The notes below the pieces were generated by a model. The model was not told the DNA's origin, searched no databases, and saw only the letters and a list, made by a program, of their open reading frames with translations. A stretch of 64,000 nucleotides of DNA from PHAA01 sp963665865 (lineage in GTDB: Bacteria; Bacillota; Syntrophomonadia; Syntrophomonadales; Syntrophomonadaceae), in contig CAXXWF010000001.1 in assembly GCA_963665865.2 (NCBI GenBank), forward strand, positions 2,852,001-2,916,000, read 5' to 3'. Made by a program: the position numbers and the translations under genes. Shown here piece by piece: positions 1-9,688 of this stretch. Every line of letters starts with the position of its first letter. Position 1 is the stretch's first letter.

Positions 1-91
1 TTTATATTTGAGATTGTAGTCATATATAAACCCCTTAAACAAAAACAATTATTTCAAGAATCAGGTGAAAGTCATATGCGGTTGAGAATAC

Positions 92-3000
92 TTATACCTC
101 ATGCTCAGCAGAGACTAACTGCACCTTTGGCTTCCTTTTAAACCTAACCATTAAATCATCCAGTATCGTATACATTACCGGCACCACCAGCAGGGTTAAG
201 AGAGTGGAAGAAATGAGCCCTCCGATTATGGCTAGAGCCATCGGCTGACGCATCTCAGATCCGGTACTTAACGCCAGAGCTGAAGGAAGCATACCACCAA
301 TCATAGCCAGGGTAGTCATCAAAATAGGCCGCAAACGGATTAAGCCAGATTCCAGTATGGCTTCTCTACGTTCAATCCCAGCCGAACGTCTCTGCTTAAT
401 AAAATCCACCAGCAGGATAGCATTTTTGGTTACCAACCCTAATAAGAATATAATGCCTATTCCTCCAACCATACTTAGTCCACTGCCGCTCACATATAAT
501 GCTATCATCGCCCCTATAATAGCAAGCGGCAGAGCAAACATAATTGCCAGTGGATCAATAAAACTTTCAAATTGGGCGGCCAAAATTAAAAATATAAATA
601 ATATCCCTAAAATCACCGCTTGTATTAAACCACCCAAAGCCTCCTGCATTGAGGCTTGATCTCCGCCCATACCGGTACTTATCCCTTTGGGTAATGGCAG
701 TTCGCTATTTAATTTTTTCATAAAGGCAGAACTCAGTTCACTTGAAGATATGCCTACATAATTAGCCTGAACTTGTATTTCTCGATTTTTATCATAACGG
801 TTTATGGTTGATGATGAGGTTGTATAAACTTTTTTGGTTAACTGGTCAAGAGCGACCATTCCTGTGTTTGAATTGGAACTAGGCAAATATATACCATCAA
901 AGCTGCTGAGATCACGACGCTGGTCATCTTTTAGCAGGGCCCGCACATCATAGCGGTTATTGCCGACTTCATATTGCCCGACAACTACCCCATTAAACAA
1001 CGTTTTTAAGGTAGTGGATACCGTTGCGGCACTGACTCCCAGGTCGGCCGCTACATCTCTGTCAACCACTATCTGGGCTTCTGGTTTCCCAGCTTTATAG
1101 CTAATGCCTACATCAACGGCTCCAGGTATCTGGCTTAATATCTGTTTGGCTTTTTGACTGTATGCCAGGAGTTGACCAAAATCCTCGCCCTGAATATGAA
1201 GGGTATAATTCTTACCGGAGCTCATGCCATTGGATGATCCGGCTACGGATAAATCAATTCCGGAGACCTGTTTTAATTCATCCCGCATTTTGGCTGAGAT
1301 TTCATCAACACTTTCTTTCCTATCCTGCTTATCCGTCAGTTCAATACTTAGACTAACACTATCCTGTTTTACGGTCGTATAAATGTTGCGGACATCAGGG
1401 TATTTGTTGACAATCGTCTCTATAGACTTCGCTTTTTTTTCCGCTGCGTCTAGCGTTAAGCCCGAATCCAGACTAGCACTAATGGTGATTTTTCCTTTGT
1501 CTTGAGCGGGCTGAAAACTGATACTCATTTGCGGTATTAAAGCCAGGCTGAGAAGAAATAAAATTATCGTTATAGCCATAGTCTTCTTGCGATTACTCAG
1601 TACCAGCCCTAGTAAACTTCGGTAATAAACTGCCAGTTTATCAAATAATTGATTAAATTTAGCTAAAAATCTCCCCACTGGCCCCTTGGGGTGCTGGTCT
1701 TCTTCATTTTTAAGATAGCGCGAAGCTAATAATGGCACCAAGGTTAACGATACAAATAAAGAAACCAGTACACTGAAAGCTATAGTTAAACCGAATTCCT
1801 TAAAAAATGATCCTAGCATTCCACTCATCATGGACATGGGCAGAAATACCGCCACTATCGTAAATGTAGTGGCCATAACTGCCAAGCTGATTTCCGTGGT
1901 ACCTTCCTGAGCAGCTTGCAATGGAGATTTCCCCATTCGCAGATGCCGAACAATATTCTCAATAACCACAATGGAATCGTCTATCAGCAATCCCACCGCT
2001 AGGGAAAGTCCCATTAAGCTCATGCTGTTTAAAGTAAAATTCATGAACTTCAAAGCTGCAAAGGTGGTAATAATAGATGTGGGGAGAGATATGGCACTAA
2101 TAGCAGTACTGGCCGCTCCCCGCAGAAACAGAAACACTACAAAAACCGCAAGCAAGCAGCCCTCAAGCATGGTTTCTTCAGCATTGTTTACGGAGTTACG
2201 TATAGAAGTAGAATTATCGCTGACTACATCAAGCTTCACTCCGGTTGGAAGACTAGCTTGTAATTCCGCTATTTTGTTTTTGATATTTTCAGCAACGGTA
2301 ACCGTATTGGTACCGGACTGCTTAACAATATCAATACCTATACACTCTTTACCATTGTAATAAGATAAACTGCTCCTGTCCGCGAAGCCATCGACTACTT
2401 CAGCAACATCACGCACCCGTATCTCAGTTCCATTTCGGGTAGCCAGCAGTATATTCTTGAAATCATTAACATTCTTGATACTGCCATAGGTTCGCAGGGT
2501 AATTTCCCGGGAGCTGTCGCTAACCGTACCGCTAGGGCTGTCAATATTATCACTTTGTAAACTACTTAGAACCTCGCTAGTGGTAAGCTTAAAAGCGGCC
2601 AATTTCTCTTTATCCAGCTTGATTTGAATTTCCCGTTCCTGTAGGCCATATGAAGTAATGGATCCTACTCCGCTAACAGCATTGAGGTCAGGAACTATAG
2701 TGTCATCTACTAGTTGTGACATGTCTCCGGCGCTGAGGTCCCCGGTAAGCGCCAGGGACATAATAGCCTGGGCATTCATATCAAACTTTAATATAACTGG
2801 CTCTCCAATATCATCGGGCAGCGAAGCCCGAATACTGTCTATTTTGGTACGTACATCCTGAGCAGCCACGTCCACAGACTTATTAGCCTCAAATTCGATT
2901 ATAGTCATGGAATAGCCTTCACTGACTGTACTGGTAATATGTTTAACCCCGGAAATCTGTCCTACTGCTTCTTCAACCTTTTTGGTTACTTTTGACTCTA

Positions 3001-3175
3001 CCTGATCGGGAGAAGCACCTGGCAGGGTAATAGTTACAGCACTGTAAGGTATATTGGTCTCTGGCATGTCATTCATGGCCAGCCCCCTAAGTCCAGTGAT
3101 CCCCATCGCTATTAAAGCTATAATCACCACAAAGGCAAAGACTGGACGTTTAAGACTAATTCTAGTCAGAAACAT
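92..3175 (-). CDS. RND-family efflux permease (AcrB/SwrC-like, HAE1)
   Basis: This is a proton-driven RND exporter of 1027 residues, the normal length for the family. TM1 lies at about residues 10-30. A large extracytoplasmic loop follows, then a TM block with the proton-relay pair in LLIDDSIVVIENI. A second loop and TM block (ILAAQFESFIDPLAIM; LVTKNAILLVDFI) complete the internal duplication. It starts 2 bp after the stop of the upstream adaptor gene, so the two are one operon. No outer-membrane channel gene is present, as expected for a monoderm. The substrate cannot be told from sequence; SwrC-like pumps export surfactin-like compounds, acriflavine or metals. Confident in family, not in substrate. 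Confidence 0.93.
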   Translation of the reverse strand: MFLTRISLKRPVFAFVVIIALIAMGITGLRGLAMNDMPETNIPYSAVTITLPGASPDQVESKVTKKVEEAVGQISGVKHITSTVSEGYSMTIIEFEANKSVDVAAQDVRTKIDSIRASLPDDIGEPVILKFDMNAQAIMSLALTGDLSAGDMSQLVDDTIVPDLNAVSGVGSITSYGLQEREIQIKLDKEKLAAFKLTTSEVLSSLQSDNIDSPSGTVSDSSREITLRTYGSIKNVNDFKNILLATRNGTEIRVRDVAEVVDGFADRSSLSYYNGKECIGIDIVKQSGTNTVTVAENIKNKIAELQASLPTGVKLDVVSDNSTSIRNSVNNAEETMLEGCLLAVFVVFLFLRGAASTAISAISLPTSIITTFAALKFMNFTLNSMSLMGLSLAVGLLIDDSIVVIENIVRHLRMGKSPLQAAQEGTTEISLAVMATTFTIVAVFLPMSMMSGMLGSFFKEFGLTIAFSVLVSLFVSLTLVPLLASRYLKNEEDQHPKGPVGRFLAKFNQLFDKLAVYYRSLLGLVLSNRKKTMAITIILFLLSLALIPQMSISFQPAQDKGKITISASLDSGLTLDAAEKKAKSIETIVNKYPDVRNIYTTVKQDSVSLSIELTDKQDRKESVDEISAKMRDELKQVSGIDLSVAGSSNGMSSGKNYTLHIQGEDFGQLLAYSQKAKQILSQIPGAVDVGISYKAGKPEAQIVVDRDVAADLGVSAATVSTTLKTLFNGVVVGQYEVGNNRYDVRALLKDDQRRDLSSFDGIYLPSSNSNTGMVALDQLTKKVYTTSSSTINRYDKNREIQVQANYVGISSSELSSAFMKKLNSELPLPKGISTGMGGDQASMQEALGGLIQAVILGILFIFLILAAQFESFIDPLAIMFALPLAIIGAMIALYVSGSGLSMVGGIGIIFLLGLVTKNAILLVDFIKQRRSAGIERREAILESGLIRLRPILMTTLAMIGGMLPSALALSTGSEMRQPMALAIIGGLISSTLLTLLVVPVMYTILDDLMVRFKRKPKVQLVSAEHEV

Positions 3176-3177
3176 TA

Positions 3178-4284
3178 TTAAATCCCCTGCCCTTCAAGCT
3201 CAACCGCATCTCCATCCTGAAGGACGTTCAGGTTGCTGACAATTACGTTTTCTCCTGCCTTTATACCAGTAATAACCTCAACCATATCATTTTGAATCTC
3301 ACCAATGCTTACAGAATGTTTACGAGCTACATTCTCTTCCATTGTAAAAGCTGAATAACTGCCTTCATTACCAACCAAGGCTGCCAAAGGGATAGCAAGG
3401 ATTTCTTTTTTTTGCTCATTGGCTATTTCAATATAGCCAAATACACCGGAACGAAGCTTGCCAGCTGTATTATCTATCTCAATTTGGCAATCAAAAACCC
3501 TTGAAGAAGAATCTGCCGATGCATCAATGTTTTTGACTATCCCTTCATAAGTGTCGGCATTATCCTTGGAAAGTTTCAAAGTAGCTTTTTGACCAACCTT
3601 AACTTTGTCCAGATCGCTCTGCTTAATTTGAACGACTGCCTTGATGGATGTGGTATTCTTTACAGTGGCGAGGACCGTTCCCGGACTGACATACTGCCCC
3701 AAACTGACATTTTTTTCATCGACTTCGCCGCTAATGGGAGCCCGTAATACCGAATTATTCAAAGAATTATTTATGCTCTGTATACTCACTTGCTCTGCAT
3801 CAACGCTAGCCCGGGCCAACTTTAGTGCCGTTTCTACGTCTTCAATAGTAGATTTTGAGACAGCACCACTATCAAAAAGGGCTTTTGACCTGTCAAAGCT
3901 CCGTTGGGATGAATCCAGGGTAGCTTGCAGCTTCTGAAGATTGATTTCCGCCGATTGCAGCTGGTTTCTTAAATCCTGGTCATCCAAAGCTATCAATGCC
4001 TGTCCCTGAGAGACCATGTCGCCATCCTCAAACAAGATTCGTACCACCTGTCCAGACATTTTGCTTCCCACAATCCCTTTTTCAACCGGTGCCAGATTAG
4101 CTTTAAGCGATAATGCAGAGGTAGATTCCATCGTCTTGGCCGGTTGCACTTGAACGGCAACCTTATTGCTGGATGCCTGTTCAGATTGTTTTTTTGCCCC
4201 CGAGTGCTTATATACAATTATTCCGCTGCCAACCACAAGCACCAATGCTAATATGATTAAAACCTGTTTCTTTGGTATGTTCAC
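3178..4284 (-). CDS. RND/HlyD-type periplasmic adaptor (membrane fusion protein)
   Basis: Membrane fusion partner of the adjacent RND permease. An N-terminal anchor (KKQVLIILALVLVVGSGIIV) is followed by a barrel-sandwich/lipoyl half (VGSKMSGQVVRILFEDGDMV), a coiled-coil hairpin rich in L, Q and S, the second lipoyl half (LRAPISGEVDEKNVSLGQYV), a beta-barrel and a membrane-proximal domain. The frame stays open up to an ATG at 4428, but I chose the GTG at 4284. It has AGGAG four bases upstream, the signal anchor begins right after it, and the longer form would place the TetR-type operator at 4362 inside the coding sequence. Family is certain; start is likely. Confidence 0.88.
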   Translation of the reverse strand: MNIPKKQVLIILALVLVVGSGIIVYKHSGAKKQSEQASSNKVAVQVQPAKTMESTSALSLKANLAPVEKGIVGSKMSGQVVRILFEDGDMVSQGQALIALDDQDLRNQLQSAEINLQKLQATLDSSQRSFDRSKALFDSGAVSKSTIEDVETALKLARASVDAEQVSIQSINNSLNNSVLRAPISGEVDEKNVSLGQYVSPGTVLATVKNTTSIKAVVQIKQSDLDKVKVGQKATLKLSKDNADTYEGIVKNIDASADSSSRVFDCQIEIDNTAGKLRSGVFGYIEIANEQKKEILAIPLAALVGNEGSYSAFTMEENVARKHSVSIGEIQNDMVEVITGIKAGENVIVSNLNVLQDGDAVELEGQGI

Positions 4285-4352
4285 TATTCTCCTGACCCCT
4301 TCCCATTTTTTCTGCAAGGCAGCTTTAGTCCATAAAATGAAATGATGCAAAT

Positions 4353-4380
4353 ATAAATGACTGACCGTCCGGTCATTTAT
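4353..4380. promoter_or_regulatory. TetR-type operator upstream of the efflux operon
   Basis: TGACCG-TC-CGGTCA at 4362-4375 is a perfect 6-2-6 palindrome of the class bound by TetR/AcrR regulators of efflux pumps. A second palindrome with 9-base arms (ATAAATGAC at 4353-4361 and GTCATTTAT at 4372-4380) overlaps it. It lies about 80 bp before the chosen adaptor start, so repression of adaptor and pump is the natural reading. No TetR gene is in the window. Confidence 0.7.
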
Positions 4381-4493
4381 ATTATAGGTATACTTTACCA
4401 TTATGACAAGTGATATTTTCTGTTGCATTTTAAGGGAGTTGGGCAGAACCGTTCCCCCTTACCCCTGTAATCCTAAATTGGATTGCAATCAAT

Positions 4494-4532
4494 AAAAAAA
4501 GCTTTGCGATTTCTTAATAATAATCGCAAAGC
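4494..4532 (-). terminator. Rho-independent terminator of the SLH protein gene
   Basis: A perfect 11-bp stem GCTTTGCGATT / AATCGCAAAGC (4501-4511, 4522-4532) is followed on the minus strand by seven T residues (A-run 4494-4500). It sits just past the stop of the gene at 4583. Confidence 0.88.
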
Positions 4533-4582
4533 CCTATAACATTGTTTTAAGGTTAAATCATTTTCACTTATCTCTTCAGCTT

Positions 4583-6211
4583 TTACTGCATCAACTCAGC
4601 TTTTATTCCATCCTCAAACTGGGAGAGAGGTATTTTAAACTCAGGAATACCAGTGACATACGGCGCAATTTCATACTGCGAGAAATAAACCACCAAAAAA
4701 CCATCTTCCAGATAATATCTTTGCTCGTCCCCTATGCCTTTAAAGCCCATATCTCCACTAAAATAGTTCTCTGGAGCAATACTTATTTGTTGGCTCACTT
4801 CTTTATTAATTACTGTTTTATAGTCATAGTTGTCCTTGAAAAGGTCTTGTAAAGCCAGCTCCTGGCCGGTGGACAAATCGAAATTATAAGGCTTGCGATC
4901 GGTCATGCCGTGGGCCCCGCCGGTATATTGATAATAATCTACATACAGGCTTAGTACTTTCTCAGTAATATAATTCACCTTATATTTTGAAACCAATTCG
5001 TAGGGCCTGATGGGAAAGTTATTTTGCAGGCATTCTTGCACATAAGCCGCATTATCGATAGTCAGCTGTGTTTTTAGATCCATTGCATCTTTAGCAAACT
5101 GGGCATTCAGTTTTGATTGCAATGCATTATTAACCAAGCCTGATATCACCGGAATATCAACCTCAACCTTCATGTTATCCGATGATTCTGTCACTTCATT
5201 ACCGCTAATGGTTACCGAACCCGTAGGTACCGCAGTTTGCGATACCGTTACTTTTAGTTTAAATACCTGGGCCGGTTGAACACTCTCCCAGGGGCGGCTG
5301 TATACCAATTGCAATTCAGCGGTACCCGGCTGAAGGGCCTTAAATTGCCAGTATTCACGACCGCCCTGGCCCACAAGGAGCTGGTTATTATCGCTGTCAC
5401 TGCGGTAAGTATTCCCCATTTCGCTCAGAATGCCTTCTTCCCCGGAACTCGCGCTACTCCAACTATACCCCGTAGTTGGGTTGCTGGGAAGGGATATGAT
5501 CAGACTCTGTCCGACGACTAACTGATAATCTTTACCGTTGTAGTCTTCTTCATTAACAGCCATTAAACTAATGCAACGGCTCAAAACCTGAGCTAATTCA
5601 GCTCGTGATACCGGGGCATCGGGTCGGAAATACTCGCCCGCCCCTTTCAAAATACCGGTATTATTAACAAATACCATGGCGTTCATATCGTCCTGGGATA
5701 GGGAGTTCGTATCTGCATACACTGGCATCATCATGACCATAGGCACACTTATACCTTTGGCGTTAAAACTGCGGACTATGCTTCTGGCCAGTTCAATACG
5801 GCTGACCGACCGATCAGGATAAAAATTGCTGCCAACATCAAATATTTTATTGATTGCGCACATAACCAGCCCATTAGCGTACCATGCCTGGTTGTCCACA
5901 TCCGAAAAATAATCACTTGCTAACGGCGCCTTAATGAACCTAATCTGCCCATAATCCAGTTGAAAAGTGCGCTGCAGCACTAAGGCAAGTTGGGAACGGC
6001 TGAGATCACTATCGGGAGAAAAAACTTTTAATCCCTGATTAGTGATACCGGTACCGTTCATTATCCCCAAGTCGGATACCATATTTATATCCTGCTCGGC
6101 CCGGTTATCTTGGACATCGGTATAATCAGCCAGTGCCGGTCTAGCCAATGCACCTCCAGGAATAGTTATGAAAATACCTAAAATGAATACCAGAAAAGCT
6201 TTCTTGAACAT
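4583..6211 (-). CDS. SLH-anchored surface protein with chagasin-type (I42) protease inhibitor and RsiV-like C-terminal domain
   Basis: A signal peptide (about residues 1-28) is followed by three SLH repeats (about 29-215; e.g. FSPDSDLSRSQLALVL, FYPDRSVSRIELARSI, FRPDAPVSRAELAQVL) that would anchor the protein to secondary cell-wall polymer. Next is a domain at about 228-325 with all three inhibitor-loop motifs of family I42: NPTTGYSW, GQGG and RPWE. Such domains block papain-like cysteine proteases. The C-terminal part (about 340-542) resembles the DUF4163/DUF3298 region of RsiV-type proteins (YTGGAHGM). It is followed by its own terminator and looks like a single-gene unit. Domain identities are from motif recognition; the target protease is unknown. 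Confidence 0.85.
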   Translation of the reverse strand: MFKKAFLVFILGIFITIPGGALARPALADYTDVQDNRAEQDINMVSDLGIMNGTGITNQGLKVFSPDSDLSRSQLALVLQRTFQLDYGQIRFIKAPLASDYFSDVDNQAWYANGLVMCAINKIFDVGSNFYPDRSVSRIELARSIVRSFNAKGISVPMVMMMPVYADTNSLSQDDMNAMVFVNNTGILKGAGEYFRPDAPVSRAELAQVLSRCISLMAVNEEDYNGKDYQLVVGQSLIISLPSNPTTGYSWSSASSGEEGILSEMGNTYRSDSDNNQLLVGQGGREYWQFKALQPGTAELQLVYSRPWESVQPAQVFKLKVTVSQTAVPTGSVTISGNEVTESSDNMKVEVDIPVISGLVNNALQSKLNAQFAKDAMDLKTQLTIDNAAYVQECLQNNFPIRPYELVSKYKVNYITEKVLSLYVDYYQYTGGAHGMTDRKPYNFDLSTGQELALQDLFKDNYDYKTVINKEVSQQISIAPENYFSGDMGFKGIGDEQRYYLEDGFLVVYFSQYEIAPYVTGIPEFKIPLSQFEDGIKAELMQ

Positions 6212-6329
6212 ATACTTATCTCCCCCTATTCGTTTTCCTACATGTAATTACGAAGCATTGGATTATAGCTTGCAGTCCTCCAAATATTACATTTAATATC
6301 ATGAGCTCTGGTAAAAGCAATTTATTATT

Positions 6330-7094
6330 TTAAATGACAAATCCCCCATTAGGGCTTATTATCTGTCCGGTTATAAAATCTGCCTTATCCGATGCGAGAT
6401 AAAGGATTGCGTGAGCTATGTCAGTTGGAGTTCCAAATCTCATTAGAGGCGTATCTTGCAGGAGGCTATCTCTTTCAGACTCTCCTAATGCAGCATTCAT
6501 TCCAGTTGCAATAATTCCGGGAGCAATACAATTAACTTGTATATTTGACGGTCCTAATTCCTTGGCAAGCGCTTTGGTGAAACCAATGACAGCTGCCTTG
6601 GCACTTGAATAATGAACCTCACAAGAGGCTCCCGTCATTCCCCATATTGATGATATATTAACTATTTTCCCTTGCTTTCTATTAATCATATATGGCAAAA
6701 CGCACTGGCAGCAATGAAAAATGCCCTTAACATGGACACCAAACATAGTGTCCCACTCCTCCTCCGTGATATCCGAAAAAAGCTTCTGCTGTGCAATACC
6801 GGCATTATTCACTAGAATGTCAATTGATCCGAAGTGACTGATGCAGCAAGCCACCATAGCTTCAACCTGTTCGCGCTTCGATACATCCGCCTTAAAGGCC
6901 ATAACCGAGTGTCCCTGTTTTTCCAGTAATGTCACCAAAGAGCAGGCTTCCTTTTCGGAATGCAGGTAGTTTATCATCACATTATAATTATTCTCTGCAA
7001 ACAGTTCTGCAGTTGCGCGTCCAATGCCTTTAGAACTACCGGTTACTAAAACTGTTTTTCTCACTTCTTTGCCCATTCCCTTTTTATTTTTCAC
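6330..7094 (-). CDS. SDR-family NAD(P)-dependent oxidoreductase (FabG-like)
   Basis: A classical short-chain dehydrogenase of 254 residues. It has the cofactor glycine motif TGSSKGIG near the N-terminus, NNAG in the middle, the catalytic Ser in VNISSIWG, and the YSSAK catalytic Tyr/Lys. The C-terminus (TGQIISPNGGFVI) is typical of 3-oxoacyl-ACP-reductase-like SDRs. The GTG start overlaps the stop of the upstream EamA transporter gene (GTGA), indicating translational coupling; an ATG six codons in is an alternative start. No other fatty-acid gene is nearby, so a FabG role in lipid synthesis is not supported. The substrate is unknown. Confidence 0.85.
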   Translation of the reverse strand: MKNKKGMGKEVRKTVLVTGSSKGIGRATAELFAENNYNVMINYLHSEKEACSLVTLLEKQGHSVMAFKADVSKREQVEAMVACCISHFGSIDILVNNAGIAQQKLFSDITEEEWDTMFGVHVKGIFHCCQCVLPYMINRKQGKIVNISSIWGMTGASCEVHYSSAKAAVIGFTKALAKELGPSNIQVNCIAPGIIATGMNAALGESERDSLLQDTPLMRFGTPTDIAHAILYLASDKADFITGQIISPNGGFVI

Positions 7095-8101
7095 CCTTCA
7101 ACCTGAGCAGTTTTCCGTCCCTGCACTCTGGATGGTTCTATCCTACCCTGAAAAACTCCTGCCACTCCTAGTATTACCATCGTCGCACCGATGAGAGTCC
7201 AAAAGGTTATTGGTTCATTTAAAAGCCACCAGCCAAGCAATAAAGCCAGAACCGGATTAACATACGAATAAGTCATAGCAATATTAATGGGCAGGAGTTT
7301 TATTGCTGTGACAAATGCTGTAAAAGCAAATACTGATCCAAAAATGATTAAATAGGCTAATGCTGCCCAGGCTCTCAGCGTAGGATGCGGCAGCGGTTCT
7401 TGGAAGACCAGCATCAATAACCCAAAAATACAGCCGCCAATAAGGTGTTGATAGGCTGAGATAACTGTAACCTCAAGTTTAACCGGATTGTGAGTCTGAA
7501 AAATTGTCCCCCCAGACCAGCCTAATGAACAAACCAGAAGCGCGATACCGGCAATAAACTCTGTAGAATTTCCCTGCAGCATTGATGGTGCCATTAATAA
7601 TCCCACACCCAAAAAGCTAAATATTAGCGAGCCCAATAGAAGCCGCGAAGGAACATGCCGTGACAACAAATAATCCAGCCATGCAACCATAATGGGACTA
7701 GTCGCTAGAATTAGTGCAGCAAATCCGGAATTTGCATGTTGTTCAGCCCACATTACCAAGCCGTTGCAGACCACCCATAATAGAAAACTGGTGACAGTGA
7801 GTACATATAGTTCATGGAATGTTATTCTCAATTTGTGACCCCTGAACCAAGCAAAACCAATTAGAATAGCCCCAGCCAGCATCAGTCGGATAGTCCCCAT
7901 CGCCAGAGGCGAAAGACCACTGCCCTCTTCCATTCCAACCCGTATAGCGAGATACGTACTGCTCCATACTATGTAAACAACCAATAGATTGGCTAGACCT
8001 ATTTTGGACAAGTCAGTTATTGGATATTTAAACAACTTCAAACCTTCTTGGCCCCCCTCATCCAAACCAATACCTTCCGGTAGCCAATAATATCCGCCCA
8101 C
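7091..8101 (-). CDS. EamA/DMT-family transporter (10 TM)
   Basis: A drug/metabolite transporter-type permease with two tandem EamA repeats, each about five TM helices, ending in a basic tail. Typical signatures are IVWSSTYLAIRVG at the start of repeat 1 and AMTYSYVNPVLALLLGWWLL in repeat 2. The frame begins at a GTG, but the first 20 residues are polar and atypical. A TTG at about 8041 (LKLFKYP...), preceded by an AAGAAGG-type site, would give a more usual length. Translationally coupled to the downstream SDR gene. Possibly exports a metabolite related to the SDR reaction; no direct evidence. Confidence 0.85.
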   Translation of the reverse strand: MGGYYWLPEGIGLDEGGQEGLKLFKYPITDLSKIGLANLLVVYIVWSSTYLAIRVGMEEGSGLSPLAMGTIRLMLAGAILIGFAWFRGHKLRITFHELYVLTVTSFLLWVVCNGLVMWAEQHANSGFAALILATSPIMVAWLDYLLSRHVPSRLLLGSLIFSFLGVGLLMAPSMLQGNSTEFIAGIALLVCSLGWSGGTIFQTHNPVKLEVTVISAYQHLIGGCIFGLLMLVFQEPLPHPTLRAWAALAYLIIFGSVFAFTAFVTAIKLLPINIAMTYSYVNPVLALLLGWWLLNEPITFWTLIGATMVILGVAGVFQGRIEPSRVQGRKTAQVEG

Positions 8102-8341
8102 CTATCAATAGGCCGCAGAGGCTAGAAACTAACTGGCTCCACTCACCTTTTTCATTACGTTCCTTATTATACATTCAAATACAAGGTCAATAAATAAAAC
8201 CATGAATAAAATTAAATTGCCCAATCATTTACACTGCCGTCATTAATGTTATTAGCATTATTGATTAGGTTTTGGGGCAATATAGATTATGTAAATTTTG
8301 ATATTAATAAAATATGTTTATTGGAAATTGAGGTGATTGGC

Positions 8342-9376
8342 TTGAACAAATCCAGAAGTATAATAGTTCTCATTCTAATATTTTGTATGATTGCTCTACC
8401 GGGCTGCTCCAAGGGCACAGCGGCGAAGAAGCCCGCCGATTCCAGCGGATCGAAACCTAAAGCTCCCGCTCAGTTAAAAACCATCTCCACTGATCTAGAT
8501 ACGATAATTTCAGAACTAGATAAAAAATTCAAAACAAAAAATATGGCCGTTATGCAACAAAACATTCACCTAATCCCTCAAGCTCAGTCTGGGCAATCAT
8601 CTCAGTCTGGGCAATCATCTCAGTCTGGGCAGTCATCTCAGTCCGGGCAATCATCTCAGTCCGGGCAATCTCAAACTGATCCATCCCAATCTGGACAAGC
8701 TCAATCTGGTCAATCCCAAACGGCACAATCACAAGCGCCAAAATCGCAAACGACCCAATCACAAACAACCCCAAAAACTCAATCGCAGAATACGCAATCG
8801 CAAGGGCAGGGCACAGATTGGCAAAAAGAGTTTAGTACCCTGAAAGAGATTCACAGTACTTGGAATACTCTAATGCCAGAAGCGGTCGGAGCTGGAATGA
8901 CCATCAGTGCAAGGGACCAATTTGATAAGGCCTTAGAACAGCTTACTCAAGATATAAGCAAGCAAAAACTAGAGGAAAGTATTTCTGATGCACTAATATT
9001 ATATAAAAATTATGCCGATCTGACCGCGTTATTTACAACCTCAGTTCCATCTGAATTCTATCAGGTTAAATACGAAGTTATGTCTGCAATATTCGAGTCC
9101 AGCCGTAAAAATTGGTCGGCAGCCGCTGAGCATGTACCAAAATTCAAGGAACATTGGGTCTATTTGAGTGCTCAGTCCAAAGAAGTTGATGCTAAATTGG
9201 TCAGTCAGACAGAGTTTGCCATCTTAGATCTCGAAAGAGCTATTCAAAGCAAACAGATGGAGCTAGTCATCATTAAAGGTGAAATTGCTATGACAAATTT
9301 AAAGAATCTGGAAGAAAAACTCTCCGCCCAATCCGAGCAGGGTCAATCTTCCGGTCAGAATCAATCTAAGAGTTAA
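8342..9376 (+). CDS. Putative lipoprotein with Gln/Ser-rich low-complexity linker
   Basis: A secreted lipoprotein of 344 residues if read from the TTG at 8342, which has GAGGTG six bases upstream. The N-terminus has a lysine/arginine start, a hydrophobic core and the lipobox ALPGC. A short helix comes next, then a Q/S-rich linker of about 80 residues made of QSGQSS repeats, then a mostly helical C-terminal domain (about 150-320) and another Q/S tail. I do not recognise the C-terminal domain; it looks like a small helical bundle. Followed by two more small membrane-associated genes on the same strand with 35-80 bp gaps, possibly one transcript. Confidence 0.75.
   Translation: MNKSRSIIVLILIFCMIALPGCSKGTAAKKPADSSGSKPKAPAQLKTISTDLDTIISELDKKFKTKNMAVMQQNIHLIPQAQSGQSSQSGQSSQSGQSSQSGQSSQSGQSQTDPSQSGQAQSGQSQTAQSQAPKSQTTQSQTTPKTQSQNTQSQGQGTDWQKEFSTLKEIHSTWNTLMPEAVGAGMTISARDQFDKALEQLTQDISKQKLEESISDALILYKNYADLTALFTTSVPSEFYQVKYEVMSAIFESSRKNWSAAAEHVPKFKEHWVYLSAQSKEVDAKLVSQTEFAILDLERAIQSKQMELVIIKGEIAMTNLKNLEEKLSAQSEQGQSSGQNQSKS
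8585..8671 (+). repeat. 18-bp tandem repeat (QSGQSS coding)
   Basis: About five tandem copies of an 18-bp unit beginning CAGTCTGGGCAATCATCT, with only T/C and A/G third-base differences. It encodes the linker of the lipoprotein. The low divergence points to recent slippage, so copy number may vary between strains. Confidence 0.85.
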
Positions 9377-9411
9377 CCTTTAATAACTGAATAAATAAAG
9401 GAGTGTAGATA

Positions 9412-9609
9412 TTGCTCAGTAAAGATGGAGTTATAGCACATTATGTTTTGGCTTTCTGCTTCTTTTTTCTATCCGGCACCAAACTAATTACAGGCTGGCC
9501 AGCAACTATTTCCGGGGTCCTAGGGACTATTGAAATTGCTTCGGCCATCCTGTGGTATTCTCCCCTTAATGAATTAGTAAATTATTATCAGACGAAAGCA
9601 CCTAAATAA
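9412..9609 (+). CDS. Small hydrophobic protein, unknown function
   Basis: A 65-residue protein starting at TTG, with an AAAGGAG site about 8 bases before it. It has two predicted membrane segments (VIAHYVLAFCFFFLSGTKLI and ATISGVLGTIEIASAILWY) and a short polar tail. I recognise no family. It lies between the lipoprotein gene and a YvlD-like gene on the same strand, which suggests an envelope-associated unit. Confidence 0.55.
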   Translation: MLSKDGVIAHYVLAFCFFFLSGTKLITGWPATISGVLGTIEIASAILWYSPLNELVNYYQTKAPK

Positions 9610-9688
9610 TAAAGAATAATTCTGCCGAATTAGTGAGAATCTAATGGTTAGAGATGATTATTTTAAATAAGAAAAGGAGGTAAGTAAT

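Noticed and set aside
8550..8774. 74-codon minus-strand frame
   Set aside because: Antisense of the QSGQSS repeat of the lipoprotein gene.
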